Shown: in pieces, positions 10,003 through 20,282 of the stretch
How positions within the stretch are numbered: the first letter of the stretch is position 1
Layout of the letters: each line of letters begins with the position of its first letter
DNA from: Wyeomyia smithii
Lineage: Eukaryota > Arthropoda > Insecta > Diptera > Culicidae
DNA: 64,000 bases
Direction of reading: 5' to 3'
Assembly (NCBI RefSeq): GCF_029784165.1
Contig: NC_073696.1
Coordinates: 106,166,665 to 106,230,664 of the forward strand
Notes under the pieces: model-generated
The model's database searches: none
Seen by the model: the letters and a program-made list of their open reading frames with translations, nothing else
What the model was told of the DNA's origin: nothing
Position numbers and translations under genes: made by a program

Positions 10003-11310
10003 ATGCCAGTTTCAACACTTCGAGAGCTCCAGATGCAGGAGAGGCAACTTCGGAATACCCTAATGATGGTGAAGCAGTTTACCACAGATTACTGCAAGGA
10101 GAGAGATGAACTTCAGATCGATGTCAGGCTGGCTATGGTAGAAGAGGCGTTGAACAAATTCTACACTGTGCGAAGGAAAATTGAAGTCTTAACAGACAGT
10201 GATGATTTGAGCGAAGTAACGGTTGCAGGAAAAGAAATACGCCTCGAAACTCACCTCAACGAAAATTCAACTGCTTTGTGGGAATTTGAAAATCTGTACT
10301 GTGAAATAAAGGCCAAACTGATGAGTTTCAAACCCAACCGACAAGAGCTGGTTACCCCAGAGTTGAATACAACGGTAACCGCACCTGCACCGATGTCACG
10401 AGTGAAATTGCCCGATATAAAGCTTCCCACATTTAGCGGCAACTTGATGCAGTGGATTACCTTTCGTGATAGCTTTCGATCTCTAATTCATAATAACAAA
10501 TCGCTCTCTGCAATTGACAAGTTCACTTACCTGCGTGCTTCGGTCAACGGCGAAGCGTTGCAGGAAATTCAGACAATCGAACTTACCGAAGTAAACTACG
10601 ATGTAGCGTGGAGTGCTCTAGAAAAACGTTACGAGAATAAAAAACTGATTCTTAAAACCCACTTGGATGCCATATTTGCGGCGGTACGTAAGGAAAGTTT
10701 TGAGGCGTTGAATCAGCTACTAGGTACGTTTGATAAAAATTTGCAAATGATTGAGAAGCTGGGAATCACTAAGAATGAATGGTCTATTCTTTTAGCGTAT
10801 ATTCTGAGCTCAAAGTTAGATTCTGTTATACTGCGGAATTGGGAAACACATTTCAACTCAAGGGAGTTTGTGAGATACGAAGCTTTAACGGGATTCCTGC
10901 GCGAGCAATGCTCGGTGTTGCAGTTCATCACGCCATCGAAAGCATCTAATGCAGAACGTCATCAAGCAAAATACGCCTCCGTTCATTCGGTGTCTGTTGA
11001 ACCACCCAGCTGTTGCTTCTGTAGTGGACCTCAACATAATGTATTCCAGTGCTCCGGAGTTCGCAAGATGAGTAGTTCGGATAGGGTCGCCACGGTGAAG
11101 AGAAATATGCTCTGTTTTAATTGTTTATCCCCTGGTCACAGAATAAGTAAATGTTCAAGAGGTTTTGTTCAGTTTGCAAACGAAAGCATCATACACTACT
11201 GCATGAATATTATGCAAGTGCACAACGCCCAAATACCTCAACAGCTCGTGTTCCGCAAGCGCCGCCGCGACCTCATCAAGCGAACATACAGGTGCAACCA
11301 CCACAATTGA
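10003..11310 (+). CDS. gag: gag of BEL/Pao element
   Basis: Start chosen at ATG 10003, the first ATG in frame. The N-terminal ~100 residues are helical and charged. Then comes LPDIKLPTFSGNLMQWITFR, the hallmark of the DUF1759 domain of BEL/Pao gag. Two zinc knuckles follow, each of CX2CX4HX4C form (C-C-F-C...H...C near 11010-11052; CFNC...GH...KC near 11110-11150). Just after the second knuckle the sequence departs from the expected frame, so the last ~50 codons to 11310 are probably out-of-frame readthrough. Gag would form the particle and bind the RNA. Confidence 0.85.
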   Translation: MPVSTLRELQMQERQLRNTLMMVKQFTTDYCKERDELQIDVRLAMVEEALNKFYTVRRKIEVLTDSDDLSEVTVAGKEIRLETHLNENSTALWEFENLYCEIKAKLMSFKPNRQELVTPELNTTVTAPAPMSRVKLPDIKLPTFSGNLMQWITFRDSFRSLIHNNKSLSAIDKFTYLRASVNGEALQEIQTIELTEVNYDVAWSALEKRYENKKLILKTHLDAIFAAVRKESFEALNQLLGTFDKNLQMIEKLGITKNEWSILLAYILSSKLDSVILRNWETHFNSREFVRYEALTGFLREQCSVLQFITPSKASNAERHQAKYASVHSVSVEPPSCCFCSGPQHNVFQCSGVRKMSSSDRVATVKRNMLCFNCLSPGHRISKCSRGFVQFANESIIHYCMNIMQVHNAQIPQQLVFRKRRRDLIKRTYRCNHHN

Positions 11311-11627
11311 AGCCACAAAATCATTCACAGCCACCTCAAGCCACACAACACTCTACACGCACACTCGCTTCGAGCAGCAACTCACAGCAATCAAGCTCAC
11401 AACCCACCACAGAAAACACTGCCACATGCAATCAAGCCGTTGCAATGGTTGCAAATACCATACGTTCTACTCGAGAAGTTTTGTTGTCCACCGCGATTAT
11501 AAGAATCCGCGATCCGCTTGGCAACACAATATTTGCACGTGCTCTACTAGATAGTGCTTCTCAGAGAAATCTTATGACAAGGAGAATAGCACAGAAATTA
11601 AGATGCAAGCCGATTTCAGACTATTAG
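11151..11627 (+). pseudogene. Third zinc knuckle and aspartic protease segment, frameshifted
   Basis: This frame, shifted by -1 relative to gag, opens with CSVCKRKHHTLLHEY, the third BEL/Pao zinc finger. A Gln/Pro/Thr-rich linker and the retropepsin-like region follow, with ARALLDSASQRNLMT (active-site D-S-A; most relatives have DSGS or DTGA). It ends at TAG 11625-11627. The next reading frame begins immediately after in the same phase, so the TAG is a single in-frame interruption. The shift near 11150 has no classical slippery heptamer, so I read it as a one-base lesion rather than programmed frameshifting. Confidence 0.75.
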
Positions 11628-14600
11628 AGGGTGAAAGGAGTCGGATCATCTGAGACAACGTCATCAACTGCGCTGGTAGCAACTGTTTTGGCTCGTTCGT
11701 CGGCAATTTCCGAGTATACGCAGCCAATGAAATTCCATGTTTTATCTAAGGTCACATCAAACATTCCATTGAACCCTCTGCAACAGTTGGAGACGCCCAA
11801 GGAGATTATGCTCGCTGATCCACAGTTCAATATACCCAGTGGTGTGGATCTTATAATTAAAGCAGAATTTTTCTACGATTTACTGTGTGAGGGAAGGCAA
11901 CGGCTAGGAGAGCATGGTCCTACAATCCAAAATACGTTACTCGGTTGGATAGTGTCAGGAGTAGTTGACGGAGAATCCACCATTTTACCGCGGGTAGTGC
12001 TGGTTGCAGAGACAGAACCACTTATTGATATTCAAGAGCAGTTGACCAAGTTTTGGGAGTTAGAGTCATGTTATGTCAAAAGTACAATGTCGATAGAGGA
12101 GAGTGCATGCGAGAAGCACTTCAGCGACACGACAATCCAAGAGAAGGATGGCAGATTTGTCGTCAGTCTACCAAAGAAGGAGTCAGTAATTTGCAAACTT
12201 GGTGAATTGAAAGCGACCGCGTTAAAACGATTTTTGGGCATCGAAAGACGTCTGATGGCAAATGAAACCCTAAGGCTCCTCTATACGGAATTCATTCATG
12301 AATACATGCTTATGGGCCATATGGTAGAAACAAATGATTATGAAGCTGAAGGGCGAACATATTACATGCCGCATCATGCTGTCATCAAGCCTGACAGTAC
12401 CACAACGAAACTTCGCGTTGTGTTCGACGCATCATGCGCAACATCCACTGGAATTTCTCTCAATAACGCATTGATGGTAGGCCCTGTCGTTCAGGAGGAT
12501 CTCCTCACGATTATACTTTGTTTTCGCTGCCACATGATCGCCGTAGTGGCCGACGTCGCAAAGATGTACCGAATGGTGAATGTGCAGCCAACCGATCAAG
12601 ACTTGCAAAGAATCCTTTGGCGAGATTCTCCTAGTGATCATGTCAAGAGTTATAAACTCACCACGGTGACGTACGGGACAGCATCTGCCCCATATCTGGC
12701 GACGAAATGCTTGCAAACCCTGGCAAAGCAAGGATGCCAGAGCTACCCCATCGGAGCGAGAGCAGTAGAGAAAGACTTTTATGTCGACGACATGCTATCG
12801 GGGGCAGATTCAATTGAGCAAGCACGCGAGCTGGTGTCACAAACAAGCCAGCTTTTGAAATCAGCAGGTTTTGTGCTGCGGAAATGGCGAACTAACAAAA
12901 AAGAGGTGCTGAAAGATCTGCCGCCCCACCTGTGCGATGAAGAGGGTACCAAAGAACTGGATTCCTCGAGTGCGGCAGTGAAAACTCTCGGTTTACTGTG
13001 GGATTCGTACAGCGACAATTTTCGATTCAATGTACCAAAATGGAATAGCAGTGCTATCATCACGAAAAGAGTCGTCCTGTCTGATGCCGCTCGCATATTC
13101 GACCCGCTAGGCTTGGTAAGTCCTGTCGTTATCCTAGCGAAGGTATTTTTACAAGATTTGTGGAAGGAAAAGGTTGAGTGGGATATGCCATTACCTGAAG
13201 AGTTCGGAGCATATTGGTTGGAGTTTCGGAGAAATATGATGAGCCTTGATACCATCACTGTACCGCGTTGGATTGGTGCCAGCTCAAAATGTATAGAAGT
13301 GGAGTTGCATGGGTTCTGCGATGCCTCCGAGAAGGCATACGGAGCCTGCATTTACCTGAGAAGTGTATGGGATGATGATACCGTAGCCGTACGTCTGCTG
13401 ACGTCTAAATCCAAAGTTTCACCGTTGGAAGATTTAAAGACGAAGAAGAAGAAACAGTCTATTCCACGCTTAGAGCTGTCGTCTGCGATGCTATTGAGTC
13501 ACCTGTATGAAAAGGTCAGAAGCACCATCTCCTTTGGTTCCAAGGCTACGTTCTGGACCGACTCCATGATCGTTAAGTGCTGGCTTGCTTCGACTCCATC
13601 TCGCTGGCAGCCGTTCGTAGCTAACAGGGTCTCTGACATCCAACATCTCACGAAAGGCAGAAGTTGGAATCACGTGGCAGGAGTAGAGAATCCTGCGGAT
13701 ATAGTGTCACGGGGAATGTCACCTGCACAGCTAAACTATTCAACTTTATGGTGGTGTGGACCTACATGGCTACGACAGGACAAAGGGACTTGGCCACATA
13801 CTAGCCAAGAGTCGAAGGAGGATGAACGGGCTGCTCGTCAAGAGGAGAAGGCTTCGATAGTTTTGGCAACGCACGTTGTAACTAACAGTGAGATTTTCTC
13901 ATTACGCTCATCGTTATTGTCACTGGTTCGGTTGGTTGCGTTACTGCGAAGATTTGCCCACAACGCTAGAAAGGCCAACCGTGCGAATCGCAAGCTTGGG
14001 TTTATAACATATGCTGAGTCAGAAGAAGCCTTGATGCTTCTGGTTAGGCTGTCACAACACGAATGTTTTCCTACGGAACTTGCAGCCCTGTCCAAAGGAA
14101 ACCAGGTTGCAGAATCATCTAGACTGGTAGGGAAAAATCCTAAGCTTATCAACGGCGTAATGCACATTGGCGGCCGGCTAAAGCACGCAGAAACATCCGT
14201 CGGTAGAAAACATCCCATTATTCTTGATGATCGACACCCGCTTACTGTTTTGATTTTACATCATTATCACCACAAGTATTATCACGCAGGCCAACAGCTG
14301 CTAATTTCTTGCGTTCGTGAGCGATATTGGCCATTAAACATTCGGAGAGCTGCAAGAAGAATTATATACCAATGCGTGCCTTGTTTCCGGAGTAAACCAA
14401 AGGTGCAGGATCAACTGATGGCAGACCTACCCGAAGAAAGAGTAAATCCAGCTCCACCGTTCCACAAAGTTGGTTTGGATTACTGTGGCCCATTTTATAT
14501 GTTGTACCCGGGTCGAAAGAATCGACCGATAAAGTGCTTCGTCGCTGTTTTCGTATGTTTGGTGACAAAAGCGGTTCACCTGGAAGTGGTTGCTGATCTC

Positions 14601-15401
14601 ACAACCCAGGCATTCCTGGCCGCTTTACGAAGATTCGTGGCCCGCAGATCCAAACCTATTCTCATTATGTGTGACAACGCGAAAACATTTTTAGGCGCTA
14701 GAAGAGAGCTTGACGAGCTGGCCAAATTATTTTGTGCGCAGCAGTTTCAGGAAGCAGTAATTAAAGAAGCAAGCAACGATAGTATTGAATTCAAATTCAT
14801 TCCCGCCAGATCCCCTAACTTTGGTGGGTTGTGGGAGGCGGCGGTTAAGTCGTTTAAAACGCATTTCAAGAAGACAATCGGTACTCGAAATCTGACGTAT
14901 GACGAATTTGTAACGGTTTCAGTTCAAATTGAGGCCTGTTTGAACTCACGTCCCTTGACTCCGTTAAGCAGCGACCCAAATGATCTAGCAGTGCTGACAC
15001 CAGGCCACTTCCTAGTCCAGCGACCACTAATCAGTATAGCTGAACCAAACTTAGAAGAGATACCAGAGAACAGATTATCACTGTGGCAGAGAAGTCAAAG
15101 CTTTGTGCAAACGATTTGGAGAAAATGGTCAACACAGTACCTTTCAGATCTGCACAACCGCACAAAGTGGACCAGACGCAGAGACAACCTACGCATAGGT
15201 ACGATGGTATTATTGAAGGAGGAAAACTTACCACCGTTGCGGTGGATGTTGGGCAGAGTCACTCAGGTGCATACAGGCAGCGATGGGTGCGTTAGAGTAG
15301 CTACTGTGAAAACGAAAGATGGAGTGTATCAGAGAGGCATTTCCAAAATTTGCGTCTTGCCAATACGAAACAATCAACCACTCGCTGAGAGTGACCACTA
15401 G
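11628..15401 (+). CDS. pol: pol of BEL/Pao element: RT, RNase H, integrase
   Basis: Open for ~1257 codons after the TAG. Counting from 11631, the RT spans roughly residues 260-420. It has VVFDASC, a D-V-A-K-M catalytic block and YVDDML at about 384. RNase H follows, with GFCDASEKAYGACIY (Asp at ~564), RLELSSAML and FWTDS. The integrase has a zinc-binding HHYHHKYYH...CVPC region (~870-920) and catalytic D950 (GLDYCGPF), D1015 (MCDNAKTF) and E1069 (GGLWEAAVKS). A DUF5641-type C-terminus ends at LPIRNNQPL. All catalytic residues are present. The protein would copy and insert the element; its link to gag is broken upstream. Confidence 0.92.
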   Translation, partial: RVKGVGSSETTSSTALVATVLARSSAISEYTQPMKFHVLSKVTSNIPLNPLQQLETPKEIMLADPQFNIPSGVDLIIKAEFFYDLLCEGRQRLGEHGPTIQNTLLGWIVSGVVDGESTILPRVVLVAETEPLIDIQEQLTKFWELESCYVKSTMSIEESACEKHFSDTTIQEKDGRFVVSLPKKESVICKLGELKATALKRFLGIERRLMANETLRLLYTEFIHEYMLMGHMVETNDYEAEGRTYYMPHHAVIKPDSTTTKLRVVFDASCATSTGISLNNALMVGPVVQEDLLTIILCFRCHMIAVVADVAKMYRMVNVQPTDQDLQRILWRDSPSDHVKSYKLTTVTYGTASAPYLATKCLQTLAKQGCQSYPIGARAVEKDFYVDDMLSGADSIEQARELVSQTSQLLKSAGFVLRKWRTNKKEVLKDLPPHLCDEEGTKELDSSSAAVKTLGLLWDSYSDNFRFNVPKWNSSAIITKRVVLSDAARIFDPLGLVSPVVILAKVFLQDLWKEKVEWDMPLPEEFGAYWLEFRRNMMSLDTITVPRWIGASSKCIEVELHGFCDASEKAYGACIYLRSVWDDDTVAVRLLTSKSKVSPLEDLKTKKKKQSIPRLELSSAMLLSHLYEKVRSTISFGSKATFWTDSMIVKCWLASTPSRWQPFVANRVSDIQHLTKGRSWNHVAGVENPADIVSRGMSPAQLNYSTLWWCGPTWLRQDKGTWPHTSQESKEDERAARQEEKASIVLATHVVTNSEIFSLRSSLLSLVRLVALLRRFAHNARKANRANRKLGFITYAESEEALMLLVRLSQHECFPTELAALSKGNQVAESSRLVGKNPKLINGVMHIGGRLKHAETSVGRKHPIILDDRHPLTVLILHHYHHKYYHAGQQLLISCVRERYWPLNIRRAARRIIYQCVPCFRSKPKVQDQLMADLPEERVNPAPPFHKVGLDYCGPFYMLYPGRKNRPIKCFVAVFVCLVTKAVHLEVVADLTTQAFLAALRRFVARRSKPILIMCDNAKTFLGARRELDELAKLFCAQQFQEAVIKEASNDSIEFKFIPARSPNFGGLWEAAVKSFKTHFKKTIGTRNLTYDEFVTVSVQIEACLNSRPLTPLSSDPNDLAVLTPGHFLVQRPLISIAEPNLEEIPENRLSLWQRSQSFVQTIWRKWSTQYLSDLHNRTKWTRRRDNLRIGTMVLLKEENLPPLRWMLGRVTQVHTGSDGCVRVATVKTKDGVYQRGISKICVLPIRNNQPLAESDH

Positions 15402-16580
15402 CTTCTTCTCATCGAACAAGGCGTTTCGGACGCCTGCGGGGGTTGGAAAAGACCCCCGCACCCCAGTTAAGTCTTTATGTATTTTTATTTGTTCAAAAAG
15501 TAATATGATTTCTTTTTTGTCAGCATGGTTGCCCATTGCCCACTGGACCGCTGTCCAATAATGCTGTTGCCTGCCATTCTAAGGTCCGTATCGCATCCTC
15601 CAGAAACGTCAATCCATGGTTCACATATTCGTTGCCCATAGCTTTGAGCTATTTCTGGTCTAGTGCAGCATGTTGCGCTCTAGACTCGGCGCATGTTGCG
15701 CCGTGGAGACTGCCTGTCTCCACATGATAATAAGAAATTAATGCACTCTCGTTTGAATCGTCAGGTCAGCAAAGCAAATGCCTTTGTGGCACGATTAGTC
15801 CCCAGAAGAATTAAAGTCAACAGCAAGTCGAAGGATGGATTTGTTCGGCGGTCGTCTGAACGCATTGGCCAGCGTTACGATGACTCCCTCAGGAAGTATC
15901 AGCAGTCAGTCAGCTATCGAACAGAAACCAGTTTGTTCGCTCATCCAGCACATCATCAGCCCACGAGAGTTCCAGTAACTGTCCAAGAAGTCCCCAATGA
16001 TAAGAAGATATCCGAAAGCATACCTCGGCCTATCAGCATCGGTGCTGAAGGCACCCGCGGAGGTCGCGAAGGCCTCCGCTCCAGGGAAGTCCTGTAAAGA
16101 TTCATCATTTCTGTTTAAAAAGCACCCTCTCATCTTTTCAGTCACTTTACGTCGATCAATGGTGAGTCCACTGAGGAAATACGATGATATGCGTCCATCG
16201 TTCGAGGAAGCAGAATAGCAGCCAACAGTATACAGTCTATTCGTCCATGGCAGAGGCAGCGTACAGCATGCGTCAATCCATAAGCAGCAGGCATCCCCGC
16301 AGCAGCAGAGTTCCAGCCAGAAGCATCAAACACCATACAGTCCACATATAGTAGAATCTCACAAGAAAGCGGCAACCAAACACTATTTTTCGGCGGTGTG
16401 AACACTGATTACGAGCAGTAGCAAAAAGCGAATATTTTAAGTCGAAAGCTCCATATTATATTTTTACGTATCGTTTTAATGTCATATGTTATTATACAGT
16501 AGTTACCAGTAGTAGAGTAGAAATAGGAGATGTGATAGCACTATCATCTAAACTGAGGAAAATGTTTTAAAAAATACTTT
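15402..16580 (+). other. Long noncoding region between pol and 3' LTR
   Basis: About 1.2 kb with no env and no recognised protein. The longest frame (15693-16097, 134 codons) has a basic, low-complexity composition and resembles nothing I know. A GC-rich hairpin lies at its start (15435-15460). The length is unusual for a BEL element that lacks env; it may be captured sequence or a decayed third gene. Confidence 0.5.
15435..15460 (+). terminator. GC-rich hairpin after pol
   Basis: TGCGGGGG and CCCCCGCA form an 8-bp perfect stem around a 10-base loop, 33 bases after the pol stop. It could mark RNA structure at the end of the coding region. Its role is unknown, and the type label is only the nearest fit. 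Confidence 0.4.
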
Positions 16581-16594
16581 CAAGGCGGCCGGGA
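16581..16594 (+). promoter_or_regulatory. Polypurine-tract region
   Basis: CAAGGCGGCCGGGA directly precedes the 3' LTR. A GGCGGCCGGGA-type sequence at this place is usual in BEL/Pao elements and would prime plus-strand DNA synthesis. Confidence 0.6.
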
Positions 16595-16954
16595 TGTTGC
16601 GAAACAGAGACAGAGTTCGATAACGCTATTGATTGGTGCTACCAGGCACTGATCCCACACGTACACGATCGCACCTACGATCATATAATATCAATTAGAT
16701 GGATTCTTATCGACACCCGGTAGCATCCATAGAATCGCATCTCAGCCTGAGTAGAACGATAAAATGTGATAGATATCAGTCGCGAATAAACCTTTATATG
16801 AAACGGTTGTGACGCCTTAGATCTCTCCACGTCCGAATAAAGGCTGGGTGCCTCCCAGAGTCCCAGCAGTGTAACCGTGCAAGTTTTTAGTTCCAGCACC
16901 GAAAATCCCGACAGTGTGGCCGCTCTGATCCGGCCCAAGTTTTAGTAATAAACA
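16595..16954 (+). repeat. 3' LTR of the BEL/Pao element
   Basis: 360 bp, matching the 5' LTR except for two substitutions in ATCAATTAGATGGATTC (ATCGATTAGATCGATTC in the 5' copy). Followed directly by the CTAAG target duplication at 16955-16959. Confidence 0.95.
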
Positions 16955-16959
16955 CTAAG

Positions 16960-17388
16960 CTAAGTTTGATCTTTACACAGTTCAAGTATCCTGATGTTTT
17001 ATGAGAAAAGTCAAGATTTAATGCCATTATTGGGTATGAATTTGCCATACCATATTCTATTTGGTCGTTATTCTCGTCAACATTTTTCTCTGTGCAATTC
17101 GAGAAATTTTGAACAAAGTTTTTAAATTTATTAACAAACTAGTAGAACGAACTCCTTAACAAAAGCTGTCGAAATTTTTAGGCTGAAAAGCTTTTCTTCT
17201 CTTTTACCTACAAGGGAGAGCAATGATGATGTAAGCAAAAAAAAATTAAATTCGCAATATTTTTGCAAGGTATGGTATCGGTGGTAACACGAGTCTTTTC
17301 GTGCAGAAATAGTACTTTAGAGTAACACAACTAATATATTTATATTTATCTAAAATTACCTATCGACGCGAAAGACAAAAATACTAAC
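16960..17388. other. Intron 5, part upstream of the BEL element
   Basis: AT-rich intron sequence between the BEL insertion and exon 5, with no recognised element. The exon 5 donor (GTTAGT on the minus strand) is at 17388-17383. Confidence 0.5.
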
Positions 17389-17489
17389 CTTAAGGCTGTT
17401 GGAATGACGCAAAGTAGCGCCAGACAGTTGACTATTAAACGTACTAAATACCCAATTAATTCCGTTAGTCCGTGTGCTGACTGAAGACC
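17389..17489 (-). CDS. Host gene exon 5: fourth membrane segment
   Basis: 101 bases, entered in phase 0 after CATCTTTTAG and left in phase 2 before GTTAGT. It encodes GLQSAHGLTELIGY, then the hydrophobic run LVRLIVNCLALLCVIPTAL, which is the last membrane segment before the cytoplasmic tail in exon 6. Confidence 0.88.
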
Positions 17490-17558
17490 CTAAAAGATGA
17501 AATTTATTTGGTTAAGCTATTCTTTTTTTTTTTCTCTATAGCAAAAATATATTTTTAC

Positions 17559-17654
17559 CCAATATTGTATGGTCATGTACATCACGAGCGCCAACTCCGG
17601 CACCGACAACATCCCGATAATGATAGACCAGCAAAGCAGACCCCATGATACTCC
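17559..17654 (-). CDS. Host gene exon 4: third membrane segment
   Basis: 96 bases in phase 0 on both sides, between an ATTTTGCAG acceptor and a GTAAAAAT donor. It encodes GVSWGLLCWSIIIGMLSVPE followed by LALVMYMTIQYW, a hydrophobic segment containing a Pro-Glu pair. Confidence 0.88.
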
Positions 17655-17724
17655 CTGCAAAATGCATAATCGTCAATTCACGCAAAAAACAAGTGCGAAC
17701 CAAGCTTTGTTAAATGGTACTTAC

Positions 17725-17868
17725 AGTTGACAATCCGTGAATCAAAACGGCCGACGAAACGAACAGAACGAAAAACTCCGCACACAGCAGGTAGGATGGA
17801 ATCGGGAGGTTACCTCTGGCTTCCAACACCCACGATACTTCGCAGGAGAACGCTATCAGGTAGGTGAT
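17725..17868 (-). CDS. Host gene exon 3: second membrane segment and loop
   Basis: 144 bases in phase 0 on both sides, acceptor TTTTCCACAG and donor GTAAGT. It encodes ITYLIAFSCEVSWVLEARGN, then IPSYLLCAEFFVLFVSSAVL and IHGLST. The second run is a clear membrane segment; the first is a weaker hydrophobic stretch. Confidence 0.88.
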
Positions 17869-18790
17869 CTGTGGAAAATTTTGATTCACAAAAGAAAAGA
17901 AAAGTTAGTAATGACAGATTACTTTTTTACCGCATCGACCCATTGTTTTACGAGAAAAGAAACAGTGACAATGTTTTCGCTAATAGTGAAGTGGGTGATA
18001 ATCAAGTCTACCCAGCATTTTCTGGATTGCATCGAACAGTTGTCGAACAAAACCGCTTCATTGATAGTCGCGCTGTTTTACATAATGAACAAAAAACAAC
18101 TAAGCACAAGTTTAACAGTTGTTTTCATTTTCGCACCGATATTACGTGACAGTAAAAACAGCATTTGAACAAAAAAAGTTTCTCGTTCATAACTGCCGGG
18201 CAGTCTTTTTATCGGTATGATTTGTGAAGTTTAAACCGTCCGTTTTCGTTACCAAAGTCTCCTATTTTTTACAGACAAATGACCGCCGCAAATAACATTT
18301 GAATCTTTCACGAAGAGAGAAAATTATTTTATTTAGTCTGTAAAATTTATAGTTTTATGACTTTTCTGCAGTATGAGCTGAAAATAAGATGTTTCAAATA
18401 TTTTTAGTAACTAATTATGGTTAAAGCAAAAAAAACGTTTTGCAACTATTTTCAGTAGGAATTGTACCGCTCGATTTTCAACCGTTGTTGATATTTTCGG
18501 TGTGTGTTTTATAAATAGTTTGACTCATACTTTCCACTTGAATGCACCACAGGTTTGCTTTAGACGAGTTTCTCTATTATTATTGATAAACCGCCTCAAT
18601 TTTGTTTCTGTCAATCATTAGATTGTTGACCTCGTTAGCTCTTAGTTGAAAACTCGAACAACTATCGAATCCGTAACGACTTATACATTTTCTTTTCTTC
18701 TACTAGTAATTGAACATATGGCAACATAAAAGTATGAAGCAATTTAAAGAACTATAAAAACTCAATCTCGTTAGATCAAATGCGACTTAC
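17869..18790. other. Intron 2
   Basis: About 0.9 kb of AT-rich intron between exons 2 and 3. The plus-strand frames that cross it run into exon 3 antisense and carry no recognisable domain. No repeat seen. Confidence 0.5.
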
Positions 18791-18915
18791 AGGCAAGAAT
18801 TGTCCCAATTCGATAGATGCAATCTCAATTGTGTTGCCCCACAGGTTGCACAGGGTTACATGCATTGGCACATTGAGCAATAGCTGCAGGTACACCCACG
18901 CAGGCAAGATCAGTT
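18791..18915 (-). CDS. Host gene exon 2: first membrane segment (rest)
   Basis: 125 bases, entered in phase 1 at a TTTTATTAAG acceptor and left in phase 0 at GTAAGT. The split codon is Glu, followed by LILPAWVYLQLLLNVPMHVT and then NTIEIASIELGQFLP. The acceptor has a weak pyrimidine tract, but an in-frame TAA just above it excludes simple extension, and the phase fits exon 1 exactly. Confidence 0.82.
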
Positions 18916-19880
18916 CTTAATAAAATTCCCACACCTCAGCCATCGAAGAAAATGCTTATAATTAGAGCATACTCTAGAGTGGCGGTAAAGCAATCAAGAG
19001 TGTCAGTGCGCCGACGGACAACATAAACAAAAGAATTTTTACACTTCATGTGCCCCAGCCAAACCAAAACAGAGCAACCGTGCGCTAGATAGCACGTGAT
19101 TGCCAGGTCACACCCTTCAGACCACTGCCTGCTGACTGGCGATTAGTTTGAGCAATGCATGAGAACTTTGCCGCGAACAAAGACCGTTCAGAGTTGTAAT
19201 AGAACAATGTGTAGGTACTAGGTATGCTCCGGTTGAAATATCACTATTTCAAAACCGAAATTATGAAATGGAAATTTATTTGCAAATAACATTACCCTAT
19301 CGTATAGGTATCTAGCAGCATTCTAGTAGATAAAGAATTTACATTAAACAATGAGCTATTTCGAATGCTGCTGATACGCAGGTACTTTCCCGGCACTAAG
19401 CCGACTGAAGATATTGCGTTCACTGAACTTCAAACCAATGGCTTCTACGATCAGTGTGGCAGATGCTGCGGCGTGAAAAAAATAATTCCCACGACGTTAC
19501 GCTGTGGCCAACCTACAACAACAATTGGGTTCAGAAATATTACTGTCGATTTTACAGCTAGTTAGATGAACTGCTGCATATTTTACCCTTGTTGGCATCA
19601 GGAAAAGTTTATAGTTTTGTGTTCACTTTCGTTTTTTCTCAAGAATTGAATTGATTTAAAGCTGTATTAATTACAGATACTTTTTCTTCTGTTAGGATTC
19701 CATCTACAATTGATTAAGTTTAAACGAGTCATAGTGATAGAAACCATCTTGCGCTTAAAAATAGATATAACTTACATTGAGAACAATTCCAATGCTGAGT
19801 AAAATTTTCTCAATAGGACTAATGTGAATACAAATCAGGAAATTGAAAAAATGCTATCATTGATGCCACATCACTCGATC
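18916..19880. other. Intron 1, 5' third of the spacer next to exon 2
   Basis: About 1 kb with no recognised element or gene. Several short frames exist without domains. Confidence 0.4.
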
Positions 19881-20274
19881 TAGGGCTAGTCTTCTCCAAT
19901 CGCCCCTAACACCCGCCAATCGAGTGTCTTCATTCACACTAAATCCAATGAGTACGGGGTCTGCCACGAAATCTCCGACATTCGTGCCATGTGTCCAGCC
20001 CATTGTAGCCTGCTAAATTTTATCAGCTCCAGTTCCTATAAAGGATTTTACGCTCGAATACTTCCTCTTCGACCAACACTCGAAGCCATAAAGTACCACC
20101 GGGAGAATCAGCGCCCTGTGAAGCGCAAATTTCGTGCGCACTTGCGTGCTGCGGGATCTCTGCTGGCTACATAAATCATTAAAAGTCCTGTTTGTGGTTG
20201 CTATCCATCTCCTCACTTCGCGGCTATCATCGCCACACGTCTCGAGAGTACCATGATATACAAATTCGTCTATC
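19881..20274 (-). pseudogene. I/Loner-type non-LTR retrotransposon, C-terminal remnant
   Basis: Minus-strand frame VIDEFVYHGTLETCGDDSRE, then RRWIATTNRTFNDLCSQQRS, then LHRALILPVVLYGFECW. This is the conserved C-terminal part of I-clade (Loner-like) insect retrotransposons (VDEFVYLG, NRAYYGL, LYKTLI.PVVLYG.ETW). The same copy continues on the other side of the inserted SINE at 21303. Confidence 0.7.
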
Positions 20275-20282
20275 ACAAAACT

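Larger units (their letters stand above)
9045..16954 (+). mobile_element. BEL/Pao LTR retrotransposon, full-length structure
   Basis: A 7910-bp element with two 360-bp LTRs (TGTTGCGAAA...AATAAACA), a perfect 5-bp target duplication CTAAG (9040-9044, 16955-16959), a tRNA-Tyr-type primer site, gag-pol and a purine-rich tract. The LTRs differ at two positions (near 9138 and 9146), pointing to a recent insertion. It lies in intron 5 of the tetraspan-like gene in the opposite orientation. Domain order gag, protease, RT, RNase H, integrase, C-terminal domain is that of BEL/Pao, and there is no env. A frameshift near 11150 and a TAG at 11625 interrupt the polyprotein, so this copy is unlikely to move on its own. 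Confidence 0.95.

Noticed and set aside
12432..15234. Minus-strand frames of 60-190 codons across pol
   Set aside because: Antisense shadows of the BEL pol gene.
15693..16097. env-like third gene of the BEL element
   Set aside because: No signal peptide, membrane segment or cysteine pattern; 134 codons only.
18915..18950. ATG start (MAEVWEFY) just upstream of exon 2
   Set aside because: It hits an in-frame TAA before exon 2; the phase-1 acceptor and exon 1 at 31455 explain the gene better.
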